A stretch of 64,000 nt of DNA from Triticum aestivum (taxonomy: Eukaryota > Streptophyta > Magnoliopsida > Poales > Poaceae). Positions 10,921 through 21,920 of this stretch are shown one piece after another. How positions within the stretch are numbered: position 1 is the first letter of the stretch; the number at the start of each line of letters is the position of its first letter. Where the stretch lies: the NCBI RefSeq assembly GCF_018294505.1, contig NC_057811.1, forward strand, positions 410,070,968 to 410,134,967, given 5' to 3'. Both the position numbers and the translations under genes were made by a program. The notes beneath the pieces were generated by a model. That model saw only the letters and a list, made by a program, of their open reading frames with translations. It did no database searches and was not told the origin of the DNA.

Positions 10921-12318
10921 CTTGTTCCCCTCGCACTGTGCGTGGCCTCTCCCTCCCTCCCTCGCCAGATCCACTCGACCCCAACCGTAGTACGCCACCG
11001 CCCCCTTGCTCCGCCCCCTCCGTCCGCCGCGCCTGCACGCCGTCGGCGACGCCGCCGCCGCTGTGGTCTTGCGCTGCCTCGACGCCGCCGCCCCGACCCC
11101 CGCGGGACTCCACCCCCGCCACCCCGCGCCCCCCGAACGGGATCGGCCGAGCGCGCGCCGCCCGCTCCTTTCCTCTCCTCCTCCCTCCGACGAGCGAGGG
11201 CCTCCTCCAGCCCCTGCAGCAGCCGGCGAGCGCGGCCCCGACGCGCCCATCCCGCCTTTCAAGTTCAAGTTCAGCACTTTCATATGGTATCTCCAGTTCT
11301 GAAAAGTAGATTCATATTGTATCTCAAGCAAGTCTCATTTCTCATTATCATAAGGAGTATAGGCAATATTTACAGAGCTTCACTTGGTCCAAATCAGAAC
11401 CTATAATGCCCACATCAATTTGTTAGTTTATGTTCCAGCTTGACAGTTTGTTTGTTGAAAGCAGTGATGTTGTTAGTTTAAAGGGAGCAAGCTTTGCTGC
11501 CCATGAAATCTGTTACTCTTTAGGTCCTGGCCATGTTTGGCATGAATAACCTCCAGATAATTAATTATTGTTTGAGTAATAATAAAAAGTAGAAGTGTGA
11601 TTTAGAGACGAAACCTTCGAGGAGTGACAAACCTTCGAGGTCCCTGCCAAGACCTGCCAAGACACTCAGCAACATAGCATTTAACACCAGACAAAACCTT
11701 CGAGGAGTGACAAACATGGCTTGCACTGTTGCACAAGGTGGCAAACACCACTTACTAAAAATATATCAAGCAGAAAACAGATTCATTCAAACAAGACCCT
11801 CACTCAAAAATATATCAAGCAGAAAACACCAGACAAAATTCATGTAGCTCCATTCAAACAAGACCCTCACTCAAAAAAGTTTCAAATGCAGCCTCTCAGA
11901 TTTGCTGCATTTGTGGCATCGGTTTGGGACACTTCGTGGAGTTGTGCTGCACAATTAACTTCATGGAGAACATTAGAATTTGTGTTTAGTGAAGTAGTTA
12001 GTGTACTGTACTTGCAATAGTTTGCTTGGTCTTTCTTTGGTTTAAGTTAAGTTATTGTCAGATTTTCCTCTCCATTGCTCTGAGTGGTGCTTGTGTTTCT
12101 ACTTGCAGAAATGTACCATGAGTGGTACAATCTAATTTACTACTGCTGCTATATACATCAATGCTTTACTACTAGCCCTTGAGTGGTGCTTGTGCTTCTA
12201 CTTGCAGAAATGTACTACTTGGGAATTTTGTCAACTTGTGATGCTGCTGCTGTACCCTGAGAGGCCCTTGAGTTTGCCGAAATGTCGATTGACTTCCGTT
12301 CCGGCAAATTCGGGTACT

Positions 12319-12400
12319 CCATATGTCCTATTTTCAGCAAAGGTCATGCTGAAATTTTCCGTGAATTTTAGCATGACTTTGCTAAAAATAGGACATATGG
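12319..12400. repeat. Imperfect hairpin with 37-39 bp arms
   Basis: Arm 12319-12357 (ccatatgtcctatttt...) pairs with 12364-12400 (...aaaaataggacatatgg) around a 6-nt loop, with a few mismatches. Its length and near-perfect pairing resemble a small-RNA precursor, but nothing shows that it is transcribed. Confidence 0.8.
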
Positions 12401-12592
12401 GGCACTTGCGACTAATGCATGGGCCGGGGTATCTTAGTACTTAATTAAGTAGGATCAACTGCCCCTTTATTCTTGCTGCATTAAACCATAGGTGGCAATA
12501 GAGCCAAGTGATTAGGCCCAACTTAGAATTCTCCTTCCCTTTTCTTGATAGGGTGTATTATTAGAAGATACCCATATATATCAGTCAACCTA

Positions 12593-12790
12593 GGGTCCCT
12601 CGGCATCGATAAACCCTAAATGATGAAAACTTAACTTAGCATTTAGGGTGCCTCAGCGTCGACAAACCCTAAAGGATAAAACCTTGGCTTTTAGGGTGCC
12701 TCGGTGTCGATAAAAACCTAAATGATGAAAGCTTAGGCTTTTAGGGTGCCTCGGCGTCGACAAACCCCAACATATTCTATTTGGATGGCC
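12593..12790. repeat. Tandem repeat, about 50 bp x 4
   Basis: Units start at about 12593, 12645, 12694 and 12744. Each has the form GGGTGCCTCGGCGTCGAC, then aaaccctaaatgatgaaaac and a variable tail. The GCGTCGA/accctaa core also occurs in both arms of the large inverted repeat of DTC-2. Confidence 0.85.
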
Positions 12791-13118
12791 CTGCTAACCC
12801 TTGACCATAAATACTTGAGATGGATGTAGCAGGCTTAAAGAAAGAAATGTTTTTAGGCCAACTCCACTGGGCCTGGCTGAAAATGCACAAGTGTGCATGA
12901 CTAACAATATTCTATTGTAAAGCTAAACAGGAAAGAGGAACCACTCATCCTAACCATTAGCTCTCAAAATTACCATTCACTTCTTACTACTGAAAATCAT
13001 AGACCATCTCCATTCACCAATTGCTCAAACCAGTTCGAAGGGCGTGTTTTCACCACACTGTGGATTATCTTATTGGACCCAACAGAGATGATGTAGTTTT
13101 GAATTATGAACATAGGAA

Positions 13119-14316
13119 ATGTCGTCATCGGACGACGAAAGTCTCTCGGGGGAGTGCGACTGGTGCCACGACGGTCGAGGTCTGTGCGATAGGCCTCACC
13201 TGGACGATGATCGGCGGTTCAGCATTAAGCTCGAGGAGACCTTCGAAGTTGAAACGGTACGCAACGACGACAAGTGTTTTTTCATAATTAAGCATGACTT
13301 CAACTATTCCAACGTGTAATTTCATCTTTTACAATTCGAGTATAGTTTATCCCATGCCATACAAGACGCTATGTCTTGGAAAGGATGGATTTTGAAGATC
13401 ATGAAAATTTTGAAACGAAGAAAATTCACCTAAGGACACATCATGATGTGGATTTTGAAGTAAATCTGTATAATGCTGAGAGCGTAACCCATTTTGGTTG
13501 CAAAAATTGGGAAGCATTTTGCAAGATGTATGGTTTTGATGAGGGTATGCTTGTCACCATGGATCTTGGTGATCCTGGCATCGACCAAGACAATATGGAC
13601 ATTTGGGTCCTTGTTGATACGCCTCCAGTTCTACCGCTATGTGAGTTTCTCAAACATAGTTAATTATTAACTAATCTATATTGTTTATTTCAAAATAGTT
13701 GACAACTTATTTCCATTGACAGCTTATTTTGATTGTTCAAAAAATGTGCGGAAAATGGTAGACAAAACCCACTACACCGATGGCTCCGAGTTAACTTATC
13801 AGGAGAAAAATCATCTGGTCGGATTTTGTACTGATCTTGAGAATTACAATATCTACAATCAAACTCCTCAACATTATGGTCAATACGTGCCACTAGTGCA
13901 CGTGTTGAACTACGGTAACTACCATGGAGATACCCTGGTAAGATTTTGTACTATTACGACATCCGTGCATCTTTTGCATACTTCTAAAACTAGTACATCA
14001 TTGCTAACTATGAAGTTATTACTATGTTTTTCAACAGAGAATCCCAGAGGATTGTGTGCCTCATTTGATGTATCAGAATGGCAGCCTTCAAGTTTTGAAC
14101 TTACATCCAGGTCATCCTACAAATCTCAACTGTCCATACCGGATTTCTAGAAGAAGTGGAGACATGCTAATCAGAGAATGGAAAAAATGTATGGACAGTC
14201 GTAAGGAGGTTCTTGGAAGCAAAAGGAAGCGCCGCGCAAGAATTGGAGACAGGATGATCTCCATTCTCCATAATGGAGAGTCAGGGTCTATATTGTTTTA
14301 TGCTATTTTACCTTAA
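13119..14316 (+). CDS. B3-like protein gene captured in DTC-1 (four exons)
   Basis: Model: 13119-13313, 13346-13640, 13723-13937, 14038-14316, about 327 aa. The introns at 13641-13722 (gtgagt...ttgacag) and 13938-14037 (gtaaga...tcaacag) are canonical and their phases match. The 32-bp gap at 13314-13345 is too short for a normal plant intron and may be a small insertion. Residues 1-65 are acidic with a Cys cluster (CDWCHDGRGLC). Exon 2 has a B3-domain pattern (FIPCHTRRYV, then FCKMYGFDEGM at about 123-133). Exons 3-4 look like a second, weaker B3 unit (RIPEDCVPHLMYQNGSLQVL). A basic stretch (SKRKRRARIGD) could be a nuclear signal. B3 domains bind DNA as plant transcription factors. No transposase accompanies it, so I infer gene capture. 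Apart from the 32-bp gap no stop or frameshift is seen. Confidence 0.65.
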
Positions 14317-14699
14317 ATAGGGTATTTTAGGTCCTGCCTAATACTGATGATCATGTGCTAAGAACAATTAAGTAGGGTTGGTTCGATGACTATCAGGATG
14401 ATGATCGTATGACTTGTTATTAATAACGAGTAGAAGTTGTATGATGATGATTAGTAGGACTTGTTAGGATTAGTATTAATTTCGACAAACTCGCTACTCG
14501 CGGTCTCGAGACTTGTAATGTTCTATCTTTGTTCGGTCTTTTGATTTCGGAGACTAATATGATGAATTGTATTCGGAGACTAATCTTCTATTGTATTCGA
14601 TGAATCTGCTGTTGCTGTGTGGTGCTGTTTATATTCTGTCCAATAATATATTTTGTAATCTGTGCAAATATCAGAAAAGAAAAAAAATCCCTAATATAC
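14317..14699 (+). other. 3' flank of the captured B3-like gene
   Basis: AT-rich and non-coding, with repeated atgatgat and gactaat motifs. It probably includes the 3' UTR of the B3-like gene. The right subterminal repeats begin at about 14700. Confidence 0.4.
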
Positions 14700-14990
14700 A
14701 TACTAATGGCGCATCACCCAGACGTGCGCCATTAGTATGCCAAAGGATACTAATGGCGCATCACCCACCAGTGCGCCATTAGTATGGCAAAGCACATGCC
14801 CACTGGGAGGCATACTAATGGCGCACCGGGGCCTATACTAATGGCGCACTGCCTGGTGCGCCATTAGAGTACCAGATACTAATGGCGCACCAGCGGTGCG
14901 CCATTAGTAAAAATTACTAGTGGCGTGATGCTAGTGGCGCACCAGTAGTGCGCCATTAGTAGGCAAAACTGGTGCACCACTAGTAAGCCT
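14700..14990. repeat. Right subterminal inverted-repeat array of DTC-1
   Basis: At least ten copies of ACTAATGGCGCAYC and its complement lie at short intervals, mirroring the left array. The copies nearest the terminus are shorter and more diverged (actagtggcg). Confidence 0.9.
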
Positions 14991-15003
14991 TTTTCTAGTA
15001 GTG

Positions 15004-17108
15004 TAAGGACACCTAAAAGCCAAAGCTTGGGGATGCCCCGGAAGGCATCCCCTCTTTCGTCTACTTCCATCGGTAACTTTACTTGGAGCTATATTTTTAT
15101 TCACCACATGATATGTGTTTTGCTTGGAGCGTCTTGTATGATTTGAGTCTTTGATTTTTAGTTTAACACAATCATCTTTCCTGTATACACCTCTTGAGAG
15201 AGACACACTTGATTCGGAAATTGTTAGAATACTCTATGTGCTTCACTTATATCTTTTGAGTTATATAGTTTTTGCTCTAGTGCTTCAGTTATATCTTTTA
15301 GAGCACGGTGGTGGATTTGTTTTATAGAAACTATTGTTCTCTCATGCTTCACTTAGATTATTTTGAGATTCCTACAAAACAAGATGGTAGTTTTCTTTAA
15401 CAATAATAGGCATTCAAGATTAGTAAAGAAAAAAAAGAAAAATTCTTATGAGTGTGTTGAATACTATGAGAAGTTGAGTAGTGCTAGTTGAGTAGTTTTG
15501 ATATATGAAGATGGTGATATTAGAGTCATGCTAGTTGAGTAGTTTTGAATTTGAGAAATACTTGTGTTAAAGTTTGTGATTCCCGTAGCAAGCACGTATG
15601 GTGAACCGTATGTGATGAAGTCGGAGCATGATTTATTTATTGATTGTCTTCCTTATGAGTGGCGGTCGGGGACGAGCGATGGTCTTTTCCTACCAATCTA
15701 TCCCCCTAGGAGCATGCGCGTAATACTTTGCTTTGATAACTTGTAGATTTTTGCAATAAGTATATGAGTTCTTTATGACTAATGTTGAGTCCATGGATTA
15801 TATGCACTTTTCTTCCTTCCACCATTGCTAGCCTCTCTAATACCGTGCACTTTTCGCCCGTATCATATACCCACAATATAGCTTCCTCAAAATAGCCACC
15901 ATACCTACCTATCATGGCATTTCCATAGCCATTCCGAGATATATTGCCATGCAACTTACCACCGTTCCGTTTACTATGACACGCTCCATCATTGTCATAT
16001 TGCTCTGCATGATCATGTAGTTGACATTGTATTTGTGGCAAAGCCACCGTTCATAATTATTTCATACATGTCACTCTTGATTCATTGCATATCCCGGTAC
16101 AACGCCGGAGGCATTCACATAGAGTCATATTTTGTTCTAAGTATTGAGTTGTAAGTAAATAAAAGTGTGATGATCATCATTTTTAGAGCATTGTCCCAAG
16201 TGAGGAAAGGATGATGGAGACTATGATTCCCCCACAAGTCGGGATGAGACTCCGGACGAAAAAAGAGGCCATAAAAAAAAGGAAGAAAAGACCCAAATAA
16301 AAAAATGAGAGAAAAAGAGAGAAGGGACAATGTTACTATCCTTTTACCACACTTGTGCTTCAAAGTAGCACCATGATCTTCATGACAGAGAGTCTCCTAT
16401 GATATAACTTTCATATACTAGTGGGAATTTTTCATTATAGAACTTGGCTTGTATATTCCAATGATGGGCTTCCTCAAAATGCCCTAGGTCTTCGTGAGCA
16501 AGCGAGTTGGATGCACACCCACTTAGTTTCTTTTGTTGAGCTTTCATATACTTATAGCTCTAGTGCATCCGTTGCATGGCAATCCCTAATCACTCACATT
16601 GATATCTATTGATGGGAATCTCCATAGCCCGTTGACACGCCTAGTTGATGTGAGACTATCTTCTCCTTTTTGTCTTCTCCACAACCACCATTCTATTCCA
16701 CATATAGTGCTATGTCCATGGCTCACGCTCATGTATTGCGTGAAGATTGAAAAAGTTTGAGAAAGTCAAAAGTATGAAACAATTGCTTGGCTTTTCATCG
16801 GGGTTGTGCATGATTTAAATATTTTGTGTGGTGAAGATAGAGCATAGCCAGACTATATGATTTTGTAGGGATAACTTTCTTTGGCCATGTTATTTTGAGA
16901 AGACATAATTGCTTAGTTAGTATGCTTGAAGTATTATTATTTTTATGTCAATATTAAACTTTTTGTCTTGAATCTTTCGGATATGAATATTCATACCACA
17001 ATTAAGAAGAATTACATTGAAATTATGCCAAGTAGCATTCCACATCAAAAATTCTGTTTTTATCATTTACCTACTCGAGGACGAGCAGGAATTAAGCTTG
17101 GGGATGCT
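15004..17108 (+). other. RLG-A internal non-coding region, right of DTC-1
   Basis: No supported ORF. It holds diverged short repeats of the type gtgcttcacttatatcttttgag (15240-15360). It ends in tcgaggacgagcaggaattaagcttggggatgc, including the polypurine tract next to the 3' LTR. The last roughly 80 bp are nearly identical to the sequence preceding the RLG-B 3' LTR (53770-53850). Confidence 0.7.
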
Positions 17109-18673
17109 TGATACGTCTCCAACGTATCTATAATTTTTTATTGTTCCATGCTATATTATATTCTGTTTTGGACATTATTGGGCTTTATTATAAACTTTTA
17201 TATTATTTTTGGGACTAACCTATTAACCGGAGGCCCAGCCCAGAATCGCTGTTTTTTTGCCTATTTCAGAGTTTCGCAAAAAAGAATATCAAACGGAGTC
17301 CAAACGGAATGAAACCTTCGGGAACGTGATTTTCGGAACGAACGTGATCCAGAGGACTTGGACCCTACGTTAAGACATCAACCAGGAGGGCAACAGGTAG
17401 GGGGGCGCGCCCTCCACCCTCGTGGGCCCCCTGTTACTCCACCGACGTACTCCTTCCTCCTATATATACCTACGTACCCCCAAACTACCAGATACGGAGC
17501 CAAAAACCTAATTCCACCGCCACAACCTTCTGTACTCGTGAGATCCCATCTTGGGGCCTGTTCCGGAGCTCCGCCAGAGGGGGCATCGATCATGGAGGCC
17601 TTCTACATCAACACCAAAGCCTCTCCGATGATGTGTGAGTAGTTTACCTCAGACCTTCGGGTCCATAGTTATTAGCTAGATGGCTTCTTCTCTCTTTTTG
17701 GATCTCAATACAATGTTCTCCCCCTCTCTCGTGGAGATCTATTCGATGTAATCTTCTTTTGCGGTGTGTTTGTTGAGACCGATGAATTGTGGGTTTATGA
17801 TCAAGTTTATCTATGAACGATATTTGAATCATCTCTGAATTCTTTTATGTATGATTGGTTATCTTTGCAAGTCTCTTCGAATTATCAGTTTGGTTTGGCC
17901 TACTAGATTGACCTTTCTTGCAATGGGAGAAGTGCTTAGCTTTGGGTTCAATCTTGCGGTGTCCTTTCCTAGTGACAGTAGGGGCAGCAAGGCACATATT
18001 GTATTGTTGCCATCGAGGATAACAAGATGGGTTTATATCATATTGCATGAGTTTATCCCTCTACATCATGTCATCTTGCTTAAGGCGTTACTCTGTTCTT
18101 ATGAACTTAATACTCTAGATAAATGCTGGATAGCGGTCGATGTGTGGAGTAATAGTAGTAGATGCAGGCAGGAGTCGGTCTACTTGTCTCGGACGTGATG
18201 CCTATATACATGATCATACCTAGATATTCTCATAACTATGCTTAATTCTATCAATTGCACAACAGTAATTTGTTCACCCACCGTAATATTTATGCTCATG
18301 AGAGAAGCCACTAGTGAAACCTATGGCCCCCGGGTCTATTTTCCATCATATTAATTTCCCGACAACAAGCTATTTCTGACGCCGTTTTTATTTTACTTTC
18401 TTTACTTTGCATCTTTATCATAAAAATACCAAAAATATTATCTTATCATATCTATCAGATCTCACTCTCGTATGTGACCGTGTAGGGATTGACAACCCCT
18501 TATCGCGTTAGTTGCTAGGATTTATTTGTTTGTGTAGGTGTGAGGGACTCGTGCGTGGCCTCCTACTGGATTGATACCTTGGTTCTCAGAAACTGAGGTA
18601 AATACTTACGCTACTTTGCTGCATCACCCTTTCCTGTTCAAGGGAAAACCAACGCAGTGCTCAAGAGGTAGCA
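17109..18673 (+). repeat. 3' LTR of RLG-A
   Basis: Starts TGATACGTCTCCAACG and ends GAGGTAGCA, followed by the ATCAA duplication at 18674-18678. A TATATATA box lies near 17460. It is shorter than the 5' LTR mainly because of one GC-rich indel. Confidence 0.93.
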
Positions 18674-18678
18674 ATCAA

Positions 18679-18872
18679 CATACACTTGCCGCCCTGAGTT
18701 TCTTAGATGACGCCTTCGAAATGCCCCCTTTCCCACAAATCCTATCCCCATGCCCCTCGCCCACTCGAGAGCGTCGCAGCCTAATCCCGGCTACACTTCT
18801 CGGGCAGCTCGAGGACCGAATGGCCCAAAAGAGGTTCATTGCGGCCTCTTTGCCCGAGATCGGCGAGGTGGT
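18679..18872 (+). pseudogene. Host gene, second island: start of exon 1, split by RLG-B
   Basis: This 194-bp island lies between two retrotransposons. One frame is open throughout, and the first in-frame ATG is at 18721 (MPPFPQILSP...). It continues with LLGQLEDRMAQKRF and ends ...EIGEV at the left duplication GTGGT (18868-18872) of RLG-B. The same frame resumes at 55372 (GTGGC, then AAGEADDDDWPQ). Reading through the join gives no stop until 55738, which strongly suggests one exon interrupted by 36.5 kb. I do not recognise this N-terminal region. The downstream B3-like exon (56951-57211) hints at a DNA-binding protein. Confidence 0.7.
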
Positions 18873-20081
18873 TGATACGTCCCCAACGTATCTATAATTT
18901 TTTATTGTTCCATGCTGTTATATTATCAATCTTGGATGTTTTATATTCATTTACTAGCAACTTTATATCATTTTTTGGGACTAACCTATTGACATAGTGC
19001 CCAGTGCCAATTGCTGTTTTTTTGCTTTTTTTTACTTCGCAGAATACCAATACCAAACGAAGTCCAAAATACGGCGAAACTTTTTGGAGATTTTTTCTAC
19101 CCAAAAGACACCCAGGAGGCCCAAGAAGTGCACCAGAGGGGGCCTGTGGGGCCCACTAGGCACCAGGGCGCTCTAGGGCCCCCAGGCGTGCCCTGGTGGG
19201 TAGTGGAGCCCACAGGCACCCCCTCCACCGACATCTGCCTCTATAAATATTCTAAAATCCCCAAAACCCTAGGGGAGTCGACGAAACACAATTCCAGCCG
19301 TCGCAAGTTCCAGAACCACGAGATCCAATCTAGAGGCCTTTTCCGGCACTTTGCCGGAGGGTCAACGATCAGGGAGGGGTTCTTCATCATCACCTTGCCC
19401 CTCCGATGATGCGTGAGTAGTTTACCACAGACCTACGGGTCCGTAGGTAGTAGCTAGATGGCTTCTTCTCTCTTTTTGATCTTCAATACAATGTTCTCCT
19501 AGATGTCCTTGGAGATCTGTTTGATGTATTGACTTTTTGCGGTGTGTTTGTTGGGGTCCGATGACTTGTGAGTTTATGATCAGATCTATCCATGAATATT
19601 ATTTGAGTCTTCTCTGAACTCTTTTATGCATGATCTTTATAGCCTCGTATTTCTTCTCGAAAACTTTGGTTTGGTTTGGCCAACTAGATTGATTTTTCTT
19701 GCAATGGGAAGAGGTGCTTTGCGATGGGTTCGATCTTGCGGTGCTCAATGTCAGTGACAGAAAGAGACATGACACGCATGTATCGTTGCCATTAAGGATA
19801 AAAAGATGGGGTATATTCCTACATGAATAGATCTTGTCTACATCATGTCATCGTTCTTATTGCATTACTCCTTCTTTCCCTGAACTTAATACACTACATG
19901 CATGCTGGATAGCGGTCGATGTGTGGAGTAATAGTAGTAGATGCCGGCAGGAGTCGGTCTACTAATCTTGGACATGATGCCTATATACATGATCATTGCC
20001 TTGGATATCATCATAATTATTTGCTTTTCTATCAATTGCCCAATAGTAATTTGTTTACCCACCGTATGCTATTTTCTCTAG
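18873..20081 (+). repeat. 5' LTR of RLG-B, first part
   Basis: Starts TGATACGTCCCCAACG and aligns with 53851-55012. A TATA box (TATAAATAT) lies at 19242-19250. It is cut by RLG-T within ...ttttcTCTAG; the LTR continues at 33185. Confidence 0.9.
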
Positions 20082-21309
20082 TGTCGGGTGGTAGGTGCGA
20101 CATATGCCAATGGGTGGCTTATCATTGTGGGAGCCAGTAAGACGTCGCCGGTGCCTGGAAACGGGATGAGGCGAAGACATGCACGCCGGCGAATCTTACC
20201 CAGGTTCGGGGCTCTCCGTGGAGATAACACCCCTAGTCCTGCTCTGCGGGGTCTCCGCATGATCACTAGATTAAAATGAATAGCTACAAGTGCTCCTTGA
20301 GCTGTCGGATTCGAGGGAGAAGAATAGCAAGGCTAGCTCTCCCTTTCTTCTCTATATGGTGTGTGTGTAACTCTCTGAGACCAACCCTTTGCATGGGTGC
20401 CCCGGGGGGTTTATATAGGCCTACCCCCAGGGGTACAATAGTAATCCGGCTGGGTGCGGGCCCCAGCCGTCAGTGTCTATGTTCGCCGACTTCTCCGCCT
20501 GCCTTTGGGGCCCGCCGACTGGTGGGTCCCGCCGGCTGCCGGCCTCTTGGTCGACAGGCCGGCCCCACCGCTTGGGGGTCTTGTCGCCGGCTGGTTACTG
20601 TTGCCTCGCCCCTGATGACGAGGGCTTTGTCGAGGTAAGCGTGGCTACAGTGTGCCGCCTTGTGGGCTCTCAGTGTGGCCTTACCTCGTCTTGTCTCCTT
20701 AATGTGGCACATGTTTCGAGGAAGGGGGTAGCCGGCTTCTGGGGGCCGGCTACGCCCCTGGCCGACTAGGGGAGGTCGGGCTGCCTTCGAGCGTCTCTCT
20801 GGCTAAAGGGGCCCGCCGCCCGCGGGCCATACTGGGTCTGTCGTGGATGACATCGAGGCCAACATGGCTACAGTGCCGCGCCGGACGGGAGATGGCTGAC
20901 CCGTATGGCGTCTTGTGGCCATGCCTGCTTCGGGATTCGGGGGTAGTGGGCTGTACTGTGGCCACGCCCCGTCTTATCACCGTTATGTGGGCATAGTTTT
21001 GGTGGGTGCGGTCTTGGCCGGCTTCTTGGAGTCGGCGTTCTTCATGGCCGGCTTTTGGGAGTCGGTGTTCTTCATGGCCGGCTTTTGGGAGTCGGCCCTT
21101 TTGGAGCCGGCTTCCTGGAGTCGGCCGTCTCGTAGCTATCTTGGGGAAGGTTTCTGGGAATGGGTCGCCTTCTGAGAGTACGCCCCTGGGATAGCCGGCC
21201 GGAGGAAGGCGGCCCTGTGCTTCGAAGGCTTGAAGGCTCAAATGGCCTGATAATTTCTTGAGGAGCCATGGGGAGTCAGTTAGGCTACCCGTGGCTATTT
21301 ACTCCGACA
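20082..21309 (-). repeat. 3' LTR of RLG-T
   Basis: Runs TGTCGGGTGG...CTCCGACA on the plus strand and is nearly identical to 31950-33179. A minus-strand TATATAA lies at 20411-20417. Short direct repeats (gccggcttttgggagtcgg) occur near 21020-21100. Confidence 0.93.
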
Positions 21310-21920
21310 GTAGTCCCCGAAGCTGATTGAGCTTCGAGGTTGGGTGGGAGGCGAGAAGCTCGGTCAGCTTCCTATCTTGACGAGCCGGCAGCTGGGAGCC
21401 GGCTTCGGTTGGGTGCGCCGTCTTGGCGAAATTTTTTGAAGTCGGAGGGCGGGAGTCGGCGGCCCGCGCGCCGGGCTGCGGGCCGGCCGATCGCCGCCTG
21501 CGAACCACGTGGCATCCCTTGGCTAAAAAGCCTGCGAGCCCACGCGTGCGACGAGACGTCGCCGTAGGCCGGGGGCCCGCCACTCCTACGCCCGGGCCCA
21601 GGCGTGGATTCTCTGCGGCCCAAAGTCGCACGCACGTCTTCCTGCGGCGGTTTCGGCACGTCTTTAGGGCGTAGTTAATCGCAGGGCGTGGGGGAAGTGG
21701 AGGCAGTTAATCCCACGTCCTACCCCACGCCTCGCCTCCTCGGCTTCGCCACGCGAGGCTATAAGTAGGGGGAGGCGAGGAAGCGGCAGGCGCTCGCACG
21801 CCCCTTTCCTCTCCGCCATCTTCTTTCTTCTGCTCTCACTCACAGCAGCGTCTCGCCGCCGTACGGTTCCACCACTCCCTTCTCCACCTCCGCGCTCATT
21901 CTCGCCGGCCTCATGCCGCG
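21310..21920 (+). other. Leader and promoter region of the RLG-T antisense gene
   Basis: Next to the LTR is the minus-strand polypurine tract (gcttcggggactac read on the minus strand, 21310-21323). The rest is GC-rich and without an independent ORF. It contains a plausible TATA box at 21760 and a pyrimidine-rich leader (cctttcctctccgccatcttctttcttc) before the ATG at 21921. Confidence 0.6.
21760..21767 (+). promoter_or_regulatory. Candidate TATA box of the RLG-T antisense gene
   Basis: TATAAGTA lies in a GC-rich context, 161 bp upstream of the ATG at 21921, and is followed by a CT-rich leader. This would let the accessory gene be transcribed independently of the LTR and on the opposite strand. 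The call is based on motif and spacing only. Confidence 0.5.

Larger units (their letters stand above)
10921..13118. other. Non-coding interior of DTC-1
   Basis: 10930-11260 is another GC-rich segment without a supported gene. The remainder is moderately AT-rich with small direct repeats (aaccttcgagg near 11610-11705; tatatcaagcagaaaaca twice near 11763-11828). A hairpin at 12319-12400 and a 50-bp tandem repeat at 12593-12780 are listed separately. Transcribed leader sequence for the B3-like gene may lie just upstream of 13119. Confidence 0.5.
9318..15003 (+). mobile_element. DTC-1: non-autonomous CACTA transposon carrying a B3-like gene
   Basis: The left end is CACTACTAGAAAAAGGGC. The right end, GCCTTTTTCTAGTAGTG, is its reverse complement but for one position. 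Both sides carry the 3-bp duplication TAA (9315-9317 and 15004-15006), as CACTA elements make. Subterminal arrays of ACTAATGGCGCACC and its inverse fill both ends. No TNP1 or TNP2 transposase is present. Cargo includes a tRNA-like relic, tandem repeats, hairpins and a four-exon B3-like gene. Removing it restores a sequence colinear with 35580-35650 of RLG-B, which confirms the insertion site. Confidence 0.95.
4743..18673 (+). mobile_element. RLG-A: complete non-autonomous Ty3/gypsy-type LTR retrotransposon
   Basis: LTRs lie at 4743-6322 and 17109-18673. They are flanked by the perfect 5-bp duplication ATCAA (4738-4742 and 18674-18678). A tRNA-Asp-type primer site follows the 5' LTR, and a purine tract (aagcttggggatgc) precedes the 3' LTR. 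The only coding capacity is a gag/protease-like ORF (6543-8620); no RT, RNase H or integrase is present. CACTA element DTC-1 is inserted at 9318-15003. The LTR start is of the abundant Triticeae type grouped with Sabrina/WHAM/Fatima-like gypsy elements; that placement is from memory and the exact family was not tested. Confidence 0.93.

Noticed and set aside
10813..11406. Overlapping ORFs of 80-170 codons
   Set aside because: Same compositional artefact in a GC-rich transposon segment, and they run across subterminal repeats.
20276..21674. Several plus- and minus-strand ORFs in the RLG-T LTR and adjacent leader
   Set aside because: Those in the LTR recur in the other copy (32144-33111), none has a domain, and they follow GC-rich LTR composition.
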